Shown here one piece after another: positions 9,062 to 17,392 of a stretch of DNA of 64,000 nucleotides (position 1 is the stretch's first letter; the number at the start of each line of letters is the position of its first letter). Below the pieces are notes generated by a model that searched no databases, was not told the DNA's origin, and saw nothing but the letters and a program-made list of their open reading frames with translations. The stretch is from NCBI RefSeq assembly GCF_014652635.1, contig NZ_BMZE01000002.1, positions 353,562-417,561 of the forward strand, given 5' to 3'. Source of the stretch: Devosia pacifica (GTDB lineage Bacteria > Pseudomonadota > Alphaproteobacteria > Rhizobiales > Devosiaceae). A program made the translations under genes and the position numbers.

Positions 9062-9775
9062 TCAGCCTTCGGCGTCGAGCTCCGGATAGTGCCGGAATAT
9101 CCCATCGACATTGAACGGCGTGCGCCGATCGCTGGCAAGGTAGGTGGCAATCTGCGGGCGTTGTCGCACCCGCTCATGCAGCGCCATCACGGTGGGGTAG
9201 CGCGGCGCCAAGGTCTTGGTCAGCCGCGGGAACGCGTAATTCAGACCGTCGACGAGATGAAACAGCGACAGATCCGCATAGCTTAGCGACTTGCCGACGA
9301 GAAAATCTCGCCCTGCTGGATTGTCCGTCAGGATCCTTTCGAACCAGCCGAGAAATTTCGGCACACGGGATGCTCTGAATTCCTCTGCACGCCTTAAGGC
9401 CTCGTCCTTCTGATCCTCGTAGTAGCGTCCAGGCCCGAGGGGATGGTGCACATCATGCGCTTCCGCCGTCATGTCAGCGATGGTGAGCTGGATCTGGTGG
9501 GTCCACAGGCGCAGCCGCTCATCCTCGGTTACAAGTCCAAGCAGGGGCCCAAGATAGAACAGGATCGCGGCAGTCTGGCCGACCACCACCTCGCCGTGGC
9601 GCAGGAAAGGCGGTGCAAATGACGGCGTTGTCGAGGCATCGAGCATCGAGATGACCTCTTTGTCGCCTGCCTCGCGTCCGATATCGACATAGTCCGCCTC
9701 GACTTCCTCGAGGGCCAGCCGGACGAATTCGCCTCTGCCCGGAATGCCGGTCCAGTAATACAGTTCGTAGGTCAT
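9062..9775 (-). CDS. Glutathione S-transferase family protein
   Basis: The 237-residue protein has a thioredoxin-like N-terminal half starting YELYYWTGIPGRGEFVRLALEE and the VVGQTAAILFYL segment that usually binds the gamma-glutamyl part of glutathione (a Q-T-A variant of the common ESxAI). An all-helical C-terminal domain contains SYADLSLFHLVDG. The subfamily resembles sigma/alpha-like GSTs, with Y5 or Y7 as candidate catalytic tyrosines. It is last in a leftward run preT-preA-diguanylate cyclase-GST and could be cotranscribed with the pyrimidine genes. Its substrate is unknown. Confidence 0.85.
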   Translation of the reverse strand: MTYELYYWTGIPGRGEFVRLALEEVEADYVDIGREAGDKEVISMLDASTTPSFAPPFLRHGEVVVGQTAAILFYLGPLLGLVTEDERLRLWTHQIQLTIADMTAEAHDVHHPLGPGRYYEDQKDEALRRAEEFRASRVPKFLGWFERILTDNPAGRDFLVGKSLSYADLSLFHLVDGLNYAFPRLTKTLAPRYPTVMALHERVRQRPQIATYLASDRRTPFNVDGIFRHYPELDAEG

Positions 9776-9835
9776 GATGCGTCCTTATTCTGCTCGCCAG
9801 CAACGGATGGCGCGGCCCAAGGTTCACCTCTGCAA

Positions 9836-10828
9836 TTAGGCCGCTGCGACGTGAAACCCGCTGCCACCTCCGGCCTTGACGCGATAAAGCGCGGCATCGG
9901 CAAGCCGCATCAAGGCGCCGCTACCAACCCCGGTACCGGCACGCGCCACGCCGATGCTGACGCCGAGTTGCGCCATGGATTGCCCGAGAGCAATCGGTCG
10001 ACGGACAGCGGCGACAATTGCTTTAGCGAGGTCCGCAATCTCACACTGGTCGACTAGAAGCACCGCAAATTCATCACCGCCGAGGCGGGCAACCGTGGCC
10101 GTTTCACCAACACAACGCACAAGTCGCGACGCCACCACACGCAGCACCGCATCACCCGCAGCATGGCCGTGTCGATCGTTCACCTGTTTGAAGCCGTCGA
10201 GGTCGAGATACAATAAGGTAAAAGGCGTGGAGGCAGCGGACAACCGCTCCAGATCGTTTTCGAAACCCAGCCGGTTGGCGAGCCCAGTCAGGCTGTCGCG
10301 ACCTGCCAGCGCCCTCGCCTCGCGCCGTTCAAGTTCCAGCCTGTGCGTGACCGTCAGCAGCGTAACCAGGGCTGCGATGGTGACAAACAGCATGATGAAA
10401 ATCAGCGGGATCCGACTGGCCCCGTAGGCACGCAGCGCACTCGAGCCCGGCTGCGCCGGTCTCCAGATCACGGCGCGGGCGGAGGAGTCCAGAGGAACGG
10501 CGACCTCACCGGGTTGGATGTCGGAGAGCGTACCGAGCCGCATCTCGTCGAAGCCGTACCGGATGCCAAGGCGCATTGCCGACTCGGTGGTAAGAGAGCC
10601 TCCCGTTGCCGCCAGCGTTGAAAGCATGCCCTCGACCCGACGCTGCTCGGTCAGCCGGGCGTTGCGATCGATCGTCTCAACCACTTGCGAGACCGTCAGC
10701 AACAGTGTCGCAGCGAGAAGCAGCAAGCTCACGATCGCGGCGACCACCAGTTTGCACGGCGTCTTGAGGCCCACCGAGGCGGTACATGTCGATCGCTTTG
10801 AGGCTGTCGGTAACTGCATGACAGCCAT
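9836..10828 (-). CDS. Membrane diguanylate cyclase with periplasmic sensor loop
   Basis: This 330-residue protein has membrane segments near residues 26-48 and 137-158 flanking a periplasmic loop of about 88 residues. A GGDEF domain follows, with the active-site motif GGDEF at 250-254 and the usual DLDGFKQVNDRHGH. It should make c-di-GMP from two GTP. The inhibitory RxxD site expected just before the GGDEF motif is absent (GETA instead), so product inhibition through that site is unlikely. The start lies 37 nt after preA on the same strand. A 6-bp hairpin (10838-10853) in the gap has no T-run, so read-through from preTA is plausible. Confidence 0.87.
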   Translation of the reverse strand: MAVMQLPTASKRSTCTASVGLKTPCKLVVAAIVSLLLLAATLLLTVSQVVETIDRNARLTEQRRVEGMLSTLAATGGSLTTESAMRLGIRYGFDEMRLGTLSDIQPGEVAVPLDSSARAVIWRPAQPGSSALRAYGASRIPLIFIMLFVTIAALVTLLTVTHRLELERREARALAGRDSLTGLANRLGFENDLERLSAASTPFTLLYLDLDGFKQVNDRHGHAAGDAVLRVVASRLVRCVGETATVARLGGDEFAVLLVDQCEIADLAKAIVAAVRRPIALGQSMAQLGVSIGVARAGTGVGSGALMRLADAALYRVKAGGGSGFHVAAA

Positions 10829-10865
10829 CTGACCACAGCTTTGTATTCAAAGCGTTATCGTAGAT

Positions 10866-12185
10866 CTACTCAGCAGGCTCGACGGATTTCGCTGACGGAT
10901 TGTTGGGGTGCGTGGTCCAGTTGGCATAATCATCGCTGACGACCCTTCCGGTGCGTGGATCTTTCGTACCAGCGGCCATAGGCAGCATCGAGATACAGTC
11001 CTCGACCGGGCAAACATCGACACACAGATTACAGCCGACACACTCGTCATCCATGACCTCGAAATGCCGGACGCCATCCTTTTCACGCGTGATCGCCTGA
11101 TGCGACGTGTCTTCGCAGGCGATGTGACAGCGGCCGCACTTGATGCACAAATCCTGGTCGATCCGCGCCTTAGTGACGTAGTTGAGATTGAGATACTGCC
11201 AGTCCGTCACATTGGGGACGGCCGCGCCGACGAACTCGTCAACGGAACGATAGCCCTTGGCATCCATCCAGTCGGAGAGGCCTGAAATCATCTCCTCGAC
11301 GATCTTGAAGCCGTACGTCATTGCTGCGGTACAGACCTGAACATTGCCGCAGCCGAGCGCCATGAACTCGGCAGCGTCACGCCAGGTTGATATGCCGCCA
11401 ATACCCGAAATCGCCATGCCGCGGGTCTCAGCGTCACGGGCGATTTCAGATACCATCGACATTGCGATCGGCCGAACGGCGGGTCCGCAATAGCCGCCAT
11501 GGGTGCCCATGCCGTCGATCGTCGGGGTCGGCGCCATGATGTCGAGGTCGACACCGGTAATCGAATTGATGGTGTTGATCAGGCTGACCGCATCGGTGCC
11601 GCCGGCAAGTGCAGCGCGGGCGGGCCTGGTGATATCGGTGATGTTCGGCGTCAGCTTGGTAATGACCGGCATGCGCGAATATTGCTTGCACCAGCGCACG
11701 ACCATTTCGACATATTCCGGAACCTGGCCGACGGCGGATCCCATGCCGCGCTCGCTCATGCCGTGCGGACAGCCGAAATTGAGTTCGATGCCATCAGCAC
11801 CGGTTTCCTCGACGCGCGGCAGGATGGCTTTCCAGCTTTCTTCCTCGCAAGGCACCATGATCGAGACGACGACCGCCCGATCCGGCCAGTCGCGCTTAAT
11901 CTGCTTGATCTCGCGCAGATTGGTTTCGAGATCGCGATCGGTGATCAGCTCGATATTGTTGAGTCCTAAGAGCCGCCGGTCGCCGCCCCAGATTGCGCCA
12001 TAGCGCGGGCCGTTTACGTTGACGACGGGAGGGCCCTCCTCGCCGAGCGTTTTCCAGACGACGCCGCCCCAGCCGGCGCGGAATGCGCGCTCGACATTAT
12101 AGGCCTTATCGGTTGGCGGCGCCGAGGCGAGCCAGAACGGATTTGGTGATTTGATACCGGCGAACGTGCTTGTCAGGTTGGCCAT
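10866..12185 (-). CDS. preA: NAD-dependent dihydropyrimidine dehydrogenase, subunit PreA
   Basis: The 439-residue protein combines an FMN-binding dihydroorotate-dehydrogenase-like barrel with two C-terminal [4Fe-4S] clusters, CIKCGRCHIAC (347-357) and CVGCNLCVDVC (382-392). The barrel contains the substrate-side motifs ELNFGCPHG and KLTPNITD. With PreT it reduces uracil and thymine to the 5,6-dihydro compounds, the first step of the reductive pathway. A C-terminal extension of about 45 residues follows the ferredoxin domain. It starts 4 nt after the preT stop. Confidence 0.95.
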   Translation of the reverse strand: MANLTSTFAGIKSPNPFWLASAPPTDKAYNVERAFRAGWGGVVWKTLGEEGPPVVNVNGPRYGAIWGGDRRLLGLNNIELITDRDLETNLREIKQIKRDWPDRAVVVSIMVPCEEESWKAILPRVEETGADGIELNFGCPHGMSERGMGSAVGQVPEYVEMVVRWCKQYSRMPVITKLTPNITDITRPARAALAGGTDAVSLINTINSITGVDLDIMAPTPTIDGMGTHGGYCGPAVRPIAMSMVSEIARDAETRGMAISGIGGISTWRDAAEFMALGCGNVQVCTAAMTYGFKIVEEMISGLSDWMDAKGYRSVDEFVGAAVPNVTDWQYLNLNYVTKARIDQDLCIKCGRCHIACEDTSHQAITREKDGVRHFEVMDDECVGCNLCVDVCPVEDCISMLPMAAGTKDPRTGRVVSDDYANWTTHPNNPSAKSVEPAE

Positions 12186-12189
12186 GGCG

Positions 12190-13563
12190 TCAGGCTCCTT
12201 GTGTCACAGCAGGCGCCGTAGCGGCGCTCAATGCCCGATGGATGCTTTTGGCCGCATCGCGCCCCTCTGCAACGGCCGTGACGGTCAAGTCATCGCCGCC
12301 TGTAGCGCAATCGCCGCCCGCCCAGACTTTCGGATTGGAGGTTCGTTGCTCCTCGTCGACCGCAATCTTGCCACCGGCAAGCGCGACGCCCTCGCCATCG
12401 CTCGACAGGGTCTGGCCAACGGCCTTGAACACCTGATCGCAGGCTAGAGAGAGGGTCTTGCCTGTTCCCCGAAGGCTTTGATCGACGAGTTCCGTGTATT
12501 CGAGCTCAATTCCGGAGACGCGCCCATCCTCGACGAGGATACGCAGGGGCGACAGCCAGTGGCGGATCAGCACACCCTTGGCGGCTGCCAGATCCTGCTC
12601 GAACTGAGAGGCATTCATCTGCTCTTTGCCCCGGCGGTAAACCATCGTGACCTCTTCGGCGCCAAGCAGTTTGGCCTGAACCGCCGCATCGATGGCGGTC
12701 ATGCCGCCACCAATGACCACGACACGCCGGCCGATCGGCAGGCGCGAAAGATCTTCGGCCTGGCGCAGATCGGCAATGAAATCGACGGCATTGGCGACGC
12801 CATCGACAGACTCGTTCTCGGCGCGCAGGATATTGACGCCGCCAAGCCCGATTCCGAGGAACACTGCGTCAAACTGGTCCGTGAGTTCGGCCAGCGTCAT
12901 GTCTTCGCCGAGCAGCCTGCCCGTCTCAATGGTGATGCCACCGATCGCAGTGACATAATCGACCTCGGCCTGGGCAAAGCTGTCCACAGCCTTATAGCTC
13001 GCGATTCCGTATTCGTTCAGGCCGCCCGGCTTTTTATGCGCATCGAACACGACGACGTCGTGGCCGTTGACTGCGAGACCGTGGGCGCAGGCAAGGCCGG
13101 CCGGGCCTGCGCCGACCACGGCGATGCGCTTGCCGGTGGGTGCCGCCCTTTCGAAGAACTGGACATTTTCGCGCATCGCTTCATCGGTCGCATAACGCTG
13201 CAGGGCGCCGATCTTGACCGGCTTTCCCTCAGCATGTTCGCGCACGCAGGCCTCTTCGCAAAGCTCTTCGGTCGGGCAAACGCGGGCGCACATCCCGCCC
13301 ATGATGTTCTGGCTAAAGATCGTCTCAGCAGCACCGAGCGTATTGTCAGTGGCGATCTGCCGGATGAACATCGGGATGTCGATCTCGGTCGGACAGGCGT
13401 TCATGCAGGGGGCATCGTAACAGAAATAGCATCTGTCAGCCTCTACCTGCGCCTCGTGCCTCACCAGCGGCGGATGCAGATCCGAGAAATTGCGGGCGTA
13501 TTCCTCGGCACTCAAACGGCCCGCCGCTATGCCTTCTGCCGGGACACCTATGGCCATGTCCAT
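12190..13563 (-). CDS. preT: NAD-dependent dihydropyrimidine dehydrogenase, subunit PreT
   Basis: The 457-residue flavoprotein belongs to the GltD-like family that passes electrons from NAD(P)H to PreA. N-terminal cysteines C45, C48, C53 and C57 (CYFCYDAPCMNAC) plus the GGMCARVCPTEELCEEAC segment form the Fe-S ligands. The FAD site is VVGAGPAGLACA at about 149-160 and the nucleotide site is VVVIGGGMTAIDAA from 281. It is the first gene of the preTA unit. A RutR-like operator lies 49 nt upstream of its ATG. Together with PreA it forms the dehydrogenase complex in the cytoplasm. Confidence 0.95.
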   Translation of the reverse strand: MDMAIGVPAEGIAAGRLSAEEYARNFSDLHPPLVRHEAQVEADRCYFCYDAPCMNACPTEIDIPMFIRQIATDNTLGAAETIFSQNIMGGMCARVCPTEELCEEACVREHAEGKPVKIGALQRYATDEAMRENVQFFERAAPTGKRIAVVGAGPAGLACAHGLAVNGHDVVVFDAHKKPGGLNEYGIASYKAVDSFAQAEVDYVTAIGGITIETGRLLGEDMTLAELTDQFDAVFLGIGLGGVNILRAENESVDGVANAVDFIADLRQAEDLSRLPIGRRVVVIGGGMTAIDAAVQAKLLGAEEVTMVYRRGKEQMNASQFEQDLAAAKGVLIRHWLSPLRILVEDGRVSGIELEYTELVDQSLRGTGKTLSLACDQVFKAVGQTLSSDGEGVALAGGKIAVDEEQRTSNPKVWAGGDCATGGDDLTVTAVAEGRDAAKSIHRALSAATAPAVTQGA

Positions 13564-14017
13564 CCCCTGCTGCTGTCGTTCCCCGACCGAACGCTAGCGC
13601 AGCTTCGATTTTTTATCAATTGGTCAAATATCTGCGGCGACTGCTGACGCTTCATGCCGTATCCGCGTCATTTCCGGGCCATTCGACGGCCCTTATTGAT
13701 GCAGGGAACCTCGCGGGTTGCAAAAAATCACACCGACGCGCGCATTTGTGACGATCAGGTCACACTGCGCAAAGCTGTTCCACCTTTACAGTAATATCGA
13801 ACCCGAGAAATTGAACTTCTTAACAAATGGGTAGAATGAAATCCTACCTTATCGTTTCAAAGTGAGACAACCTGGCACCAGGTAACGCTCTATTCGCGTT
13901 GTTTGTTTGCAACAGTTCCATAATCGGGCGGAAATCTGGCACGGCGGTCCACATTCTGACCATCTGCCACCTTTAGGCGCCTCGCTCATCGTTAACTGCG
14001 AGAGTGAGTGTTCTCGA
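13564..14017. other. Gene-free control region between preT and the rlpA-like gene
   Basis: This 454-nt gap is less GC-rich than its flanks and carries no convincing ORF. It holds the RutR-like site 13612-13627 next to preT and presumably the divergent promoters of preT and the rlpA-like gene. A short palindrome, CCTGGcaCCAGG, lies near 13870-13881. If the rlpA-like gene really starts at the in-frame TTG at 13907, the gap is 343 nt. Confidence 0.6.
13612..13627. promoter_or_regulatory. Probable RutR operator upstream of preT
   Basis: TTTATCAatTGGTCAA has one perfect RutR half-site (TGGTCAA) and a degenerate partner with the correct 2-nt spacer. It ends 64 nt and starts 49 nt from the preT start, a normal promoter-overlapping position. 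It is the third such site in the window, and all three flank pyrimidine genes. Confidence 0.6.
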
Positions 14018-14374
14018 TTGTCCAATCGTCTTTGTGTTGCTGCCCTTGTCGCCGTGTCGCTGCTGGCCGGCGGAACCGTTTCCTCCTACGCCCAGTGTGG
14101 CGGTGCCTCCTGGTATGGTCCGGGCTTTAACGGCCGTACATCCGCCTCCGGCGAGATCTTTAATGAAAATGCGATGACCGCTGCCCACAAGTCGCTGCCG
14201 TTCGGCACCAAGCTGCGCGTCATCGACCAAAGCACGGGCAAGCATGTTGTCGTGCGCATCAACGATCGCGGGCCCTATCATGGCAATCGCATCATCGACC
14301 TTTCAAAGGCCGCTGCAACCCAGCTCGGCTTCCGCAACCGCGGTGTTACATCCGTCTGCATCGAGCAGATGTAA
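14018..14374 (+). CDS. RlpA-like double-psi beta-barrel secreted protein
   Basis: The product is an exported small protein with a signal peptide (RLCVAALVAVSLLAGG) and an RlpA-like double-psi barrel: CGGASWYGPGFNGRTSASGE, then NDRGPYHGNRIIDLSKAAA. RlpA proteins bind or cleave denuded septal peptidoglycan. The catalytic aspartate of the family corresponds to D in NDRGP, and the histidine is present in AAHKSLPFGT. There is no SPOR domain. Start choice is uncertain: the TTG at 14018 gives a clean 118-residue precursor with GAGAGTGAG upstream, while a TTG at 13907 would add 37 residues in front of the signal. A terminator follows. Confidence 0.78.
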   Translation: MSNRLCVAALVAVSLLAGGTVSSYAQCGGASWYGPGFNGRTSASGEIFNENAMTAAHKSLPFGTKLRVIDQSTGKHVVVRINDRGPYHGNRIIDLSKAAATQLGFRNRGVTSVCIEQM

Positions 14375-14410
14375 TCTTTTTGCGCCAGAGTGCGCATAGA
14401 ACGATCAGTC

Positions 14411-14464
14411 TCACGTGCTTTCACGTGAACAGGGCCGCACCGGCATAGCCGGGCGGCCCTTTGT
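14411..14464 (+). terminator. Tandem hairpins, second an intrinsic terminator, after the rlpA-like gene
   Basis: A perfect 7-bp hairpin TCACGTG-cttt-CACGTGA (14411-14428) is followed by a GC-rich stem AGGGCCGC...GCGGCCCT (14431-14460) with a short T-rich tail (TTTGTCTT). The second structure is a plausible rho-independent terminator. The first may be an additional stabilising element. Confidence 0.65.
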
Positions 14465-14560
14465 CTTGCAGCGTACCGCCAGGGCTTCTGGCCGGCTTTC
14501 CTTGTCAGGCATTTTGCTCTAGCGTCCCGCTGTCATTTGCCCACCGAGTCATTCCCGCCC

Positions 14561-15754
14561 ATGCGCTACGGCCTCGAGCTGCCGCCCCACATTCGGGTCT
14601 TTGCGGCTTTTTTCATCTATTCGTTCTGTCTGGGCAGCCTTTATCCAAGGCTTCCGGCAATCCAGACGGCGATGGGCGTCGGCGAGGGTGGGCTTGGCCT
14701 TGCCCTCGTGGGTTCGGCAATCGGCACACTGATCTCGTTGACCTTCGCGACGCCGATTCTCGACAAGGTCGGATACCGCCGCTCGCTGCTGGTTCTGGTG
14801 CCTGTACTCAGCCTGCTGTTCGCGGTTGCAGTGCTTGCGTCGGGCCCGCTGCAATTTTTTCTGCTGCTGCTGCCCGTTGGCATGTGCATCGGCGCGATCG
14901 AGTTGATCATCAACCTAGAGGCGGACCGTACCGAGGCGCTGCTTGGACGGCGCATCATGAACCGAGCCCATGCATTCTGGAGCTTCGGGTTCTTTTCCGC
15001 CGGGCTTGCCGGCGCCGTTATTGCGCAGCTTGGAATCTCGCCGGCTGCGCACCTGTTCGGCATGGTGCCGGTGGTGCTGCTGGCGACGATCCTGTTTCTT
15101 GGCAAATACAATCCCGCAAAACACCGGGTCGCGCCCGGCCCGGAGAAACAGCCCCTGTTTGCACGCCCGAGCCTCGCAATCATGGTGCTGGTGGCCGTCA
15201 CGCTCTCGGCGATGGTGCTTGAAGGAGCCGGGGCCGACTGGTCGGCCATCTACATGCGCAACGTGTTCTCGGTGGAACCCTTCATCGCCGGGCTCGCCGT
15301 TGCGACCGGCGCCGGCGCGCAGGCCCTGGCTCGGTTCTTCGCCGACGGGTTTGTCGAACGCTTTAGCCCCGTTCTTGTGGCGCGCACGCTGCTAAGCGTT
15401 CTCGGCATCGGCACACTGATCGTCTTCTTCTCGCCTTTCCCAATGCTGTCACTCCTCGGTTTCGCGCTGATGGGCGTCGGTACCAGCGCGATCTTCCCGC
15501 TGGCGATGTCGGCTGCGGCTCAGCGCACTGACCGACCGGCGGCGATTAACGTTGCGGCGCTTGCGCAGATTTCCTTCGTGGCTTTCCTTTTGGGCCCGCC
15601 CTTGCTCGGGCTCGTCGCGGAGCATTTCGGCATCCGCTGGTCGTTTGGTGTTGGCATTCCGCTGGTGATTCTCAGCCTTGTCACCGCGCAAGCTCTTGGC
15701 CAGAAGCCCATGGCTGAAGCGGCACCAGCCGAGCAGAAGGCGCCCGGTGTCTGA
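14561..15754 (+). CDS. MFS transporter, paralogue 1 of 2
   Basis: This major-facilitator protein of about 397 residues has 12 predicted membrane helices. The signature-like segment NLEADRTEALLGRRIMNRAH followed by FWSFGFFSAG is closely mirrored in the second MFS gene downstream, so the two are paralogues. I start at the ATG at 14561. A TTG eight codons upstream is possible. The next gene, mmcB, starts inside its last codons, suggesting cotranscription. The substrate is unknown, though proteins of this group are often annotated as sugar or drug transporters. Confidence 0.82.
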   Translation: MRYGLELPPHIRVFAAFFIYSFCLGSLYPRLPAIQTAMGVGEGGLGLALVGSAIGTLISLTFATPILDKVGYRRSLLVLVPVLSLLFAVAVLASGPLQFFLLLLPVGMCIGAIELIINLEADRTEALLGRRIMNRAHAFWSFGFFSAGLAGAVIAQLGISPAAHLFGMVPVVLLATILFLGKYNPAKHRVAPGPEKQPLFARPSLAIMVLVAVTLSAMVLEGAGADWSAIYMRNVFSVEPFIAGLAVATGAGAQALARFFADGFVERFSPVLVARTLLSVLGIGTLIVFFSPFPMLSLLGFALMGVGTSAIFPLAMSAAAQRTDRPAAINVAALAQISFVAFLLGPPLLGLVAEHFGIRWSFGVGIPLVILSLVTAQALGQKPMAEAAPAEQKAPGV

Positions 15755-16208
15755 TCTACCGCCCATTGTCGACCTTCGGCAGTCTGCCACGGCGCTTCGC
15801 ATCCAGCGTGGCGCCATGCGGCTCTTGCGCGAGACCTACGACATGGCGTGCTATTCCGAAGTGCCTCTGGCCAATGGCCGGCGCGCCGATCTTGTTGGAA
15901 TAGGTCCGAAGGGCAGTATCTGGATCGTCGAGATCAAATCGAGCCTGACCGACTTTCAGGTCGATCGTAAATGGCCCGAATACAAGGACTTTTGCGACCG
16001 CTTCTTTTTCGCAAAGCCGCCGGAGCTGGACCCCAACATTTTTCCGGATTCCGAAGGGCTGATTGTCGCCGACGGCCATGATGGCGCTGTGCTGCGCGAC
16101 GCCGCTGAGCAGCCGCTGCAAGCTTCGCGACGCAAGGCCCTGATGCTGAAACTGGCGCGTCTCGGTGCGGATCGCCTCCACACGCTGATGGACCCGGGAC
16201 CCAAATGA
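15747..16208 (+). CDS. mmcB: MmcB family DNA repair protein
   Basis: The 153-residue product has a PD-(D/E)XK nuclease-like core: RRADLVGIGPKGSIWIVEIKSS supplies the acidic D and E-x-K residues. MmcB-like proteins are an alphaproteobacterial family first linked to mitomycin C resistance in Caulobacter. The start is a GTG at 15747 overlapping the MFS stop, and its own stop overlaps the next MFS start (ATGA). It is thus sandwiched between two MFS paralogues, and the ActR/ActS genes lie downstream on the opposite strand. Confidence 0.82.
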   Translation: MSDLPPIVDLRQSATALRIQRGAMRLLRETYDMACYSEVPLANGRRADLVGIGPKGSIWIVEIKSSLTDFQVDRKWPEYKDFCDRFFFAKPPELDPNIFPDSEGLIVADGHDGAVLRDAAEQPLQASRRKALMLKLARLGADRLHTLMDPGPK

Positions 16209-17392
16209 TGCGCTTTGAAAAACCGCGCATTGCGGCCCAATGGCGCATCGCCGCCCTGTTCTTCATTCACGCGCTGGCATCCGGTGCGATTCACACGCGT
16301 ATTCCGGATCTGCAGCTGCAGCTTGGGCTGAACGAGAGCGAACTCGGGTTTACGCTGATGGGGCTGCCTGTCGGCGCCCTCTCGATGTTCCTGTTTTCAA
16401 GCAAGATCATCGAGCGGCTGGGACCGCGCCGCACAATTCTGTTTCTGATGCCGGTGATGGTAACGACCCCGGCCTTGATTCCGCTGGTGCCGAATCCCTT
16501 TGCGATGTTTGCCTTAATGGCACTCAACGGTGTTGCGTTTTCCGTGACCAACATTGCGATGAACGTCGAGGCGGATCGAATCGAAGCCAGCTCCCCCGAT
16601 CGCATCATGAACACCTGCCACGGCGTCTGGAGCGTCGGCTTCCTCCTCACCGCACTGATCGGTGCCGTGGCGCGTGGCCTCCATATCAGTCCATTGGTTC
16701 ATCTCGCTTCGCTGATCCCGGTCGTGATGTTGGCCATGGCGGTGGTCGTCTGGCCGATGAAGGCTGCGGCAGAGCGGCCCCACGCCGGGAGTGGCAGGCG
16801 CCGCCTCGCGTGGCCCACGGCGGCCACCTTAGGACTCGTGGGCTTCGGCCTTTGTGCGGGGGTGCTTGAGGGGGGTGCGCGGGCCTGGTCGATCATTTAC
16901 ATGCGCGAGACCTTCGAAGTCTCGGCGTTCGTGCAATCGCTCACCCTGCCGGCGCTTCTGGCCTCGATGGCAATCGGCAGACTGACAGCGGATCGTTTCA
17001 TCGACAGGTTTGGACCGGTGCGCGTTGCGCGGGTCTTGTGCCTCGTGTCGCTCCTGGGCCTGAGCTTTGTCGCGCTCGCGCCTGTCGTAGGGGCGGCGCT
17101 AACGGGCTTTGCGCTGATCGGGTTTGGAATCTGCGTAACGATCCCGCTGATGTTGTCGGCTGCAGCGCGGCTGGGCGACCGTCCTTCCTCGGAGAACGTA
17201 GCAGCAACCACACTGCTCATTCAGAGCACCAACCTTTTGTCACCAGCCGTTCTCGGCTGGATTGCTGAAGGATTCGGGTTGCGCACGACGTTTGGCGTCA
17301 TGGTGCCAATTGTCGTGCTGTCATTCATCATGGCGAACAGGCTGGCGCCCCGTAGTCAAGACGGGGCCGCGCGGGCGGCTGCGTCGTCCTAG
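16205..17392 (+). CDS. MFS transporter, paralogue 2 of 2
   Basis: This 395-residue, 12-helix major-facilitator protein is a paralogue of the protein encoded at 14561-15754, sharing the MNVEADRIEA...RIMNTCHGVWSVGF segment. The start overlaps the mmcB stop (ATGA). A second ATG follows at once. Its TAG stop lies in a CTAG that is also the stop of the convergent actR gene. The substrate is unknown. Confidence 0.82.
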   Translation: MMRFEKPRIAAQWRIAALFFIHALASGAIHTRIPDLQLQLGLNESELGFTLMGLPVGALSMFLFSSKIIERLGPRRTILFLMPVMVTTPALIPLVPNPFAMFALMALNGVAFSVTNIAMNVEADRIEASSPDRIMNTCHGVWSVGFLLTALIGAVARGLHISPLVHLASLIPVVMLAMAVVVWPMKAAAERPHAGSGRRRLAWPTAATLGLVGFGLCAGVLEGGARAWSIIYMRETFEVSAFVQSLTLPALLASMAIGRLTADRFIDRFGPVRVARVLCLVSLLGLSFVALAPVVGAALTGFALIGFGICVTIPLMLSAAARLGDRPSSENVAATTLLIQSTNLLSPAVLGWIAEGFGLRTTFGVMVPIVVLSFIMANRLAPRSQDGAARAAASS

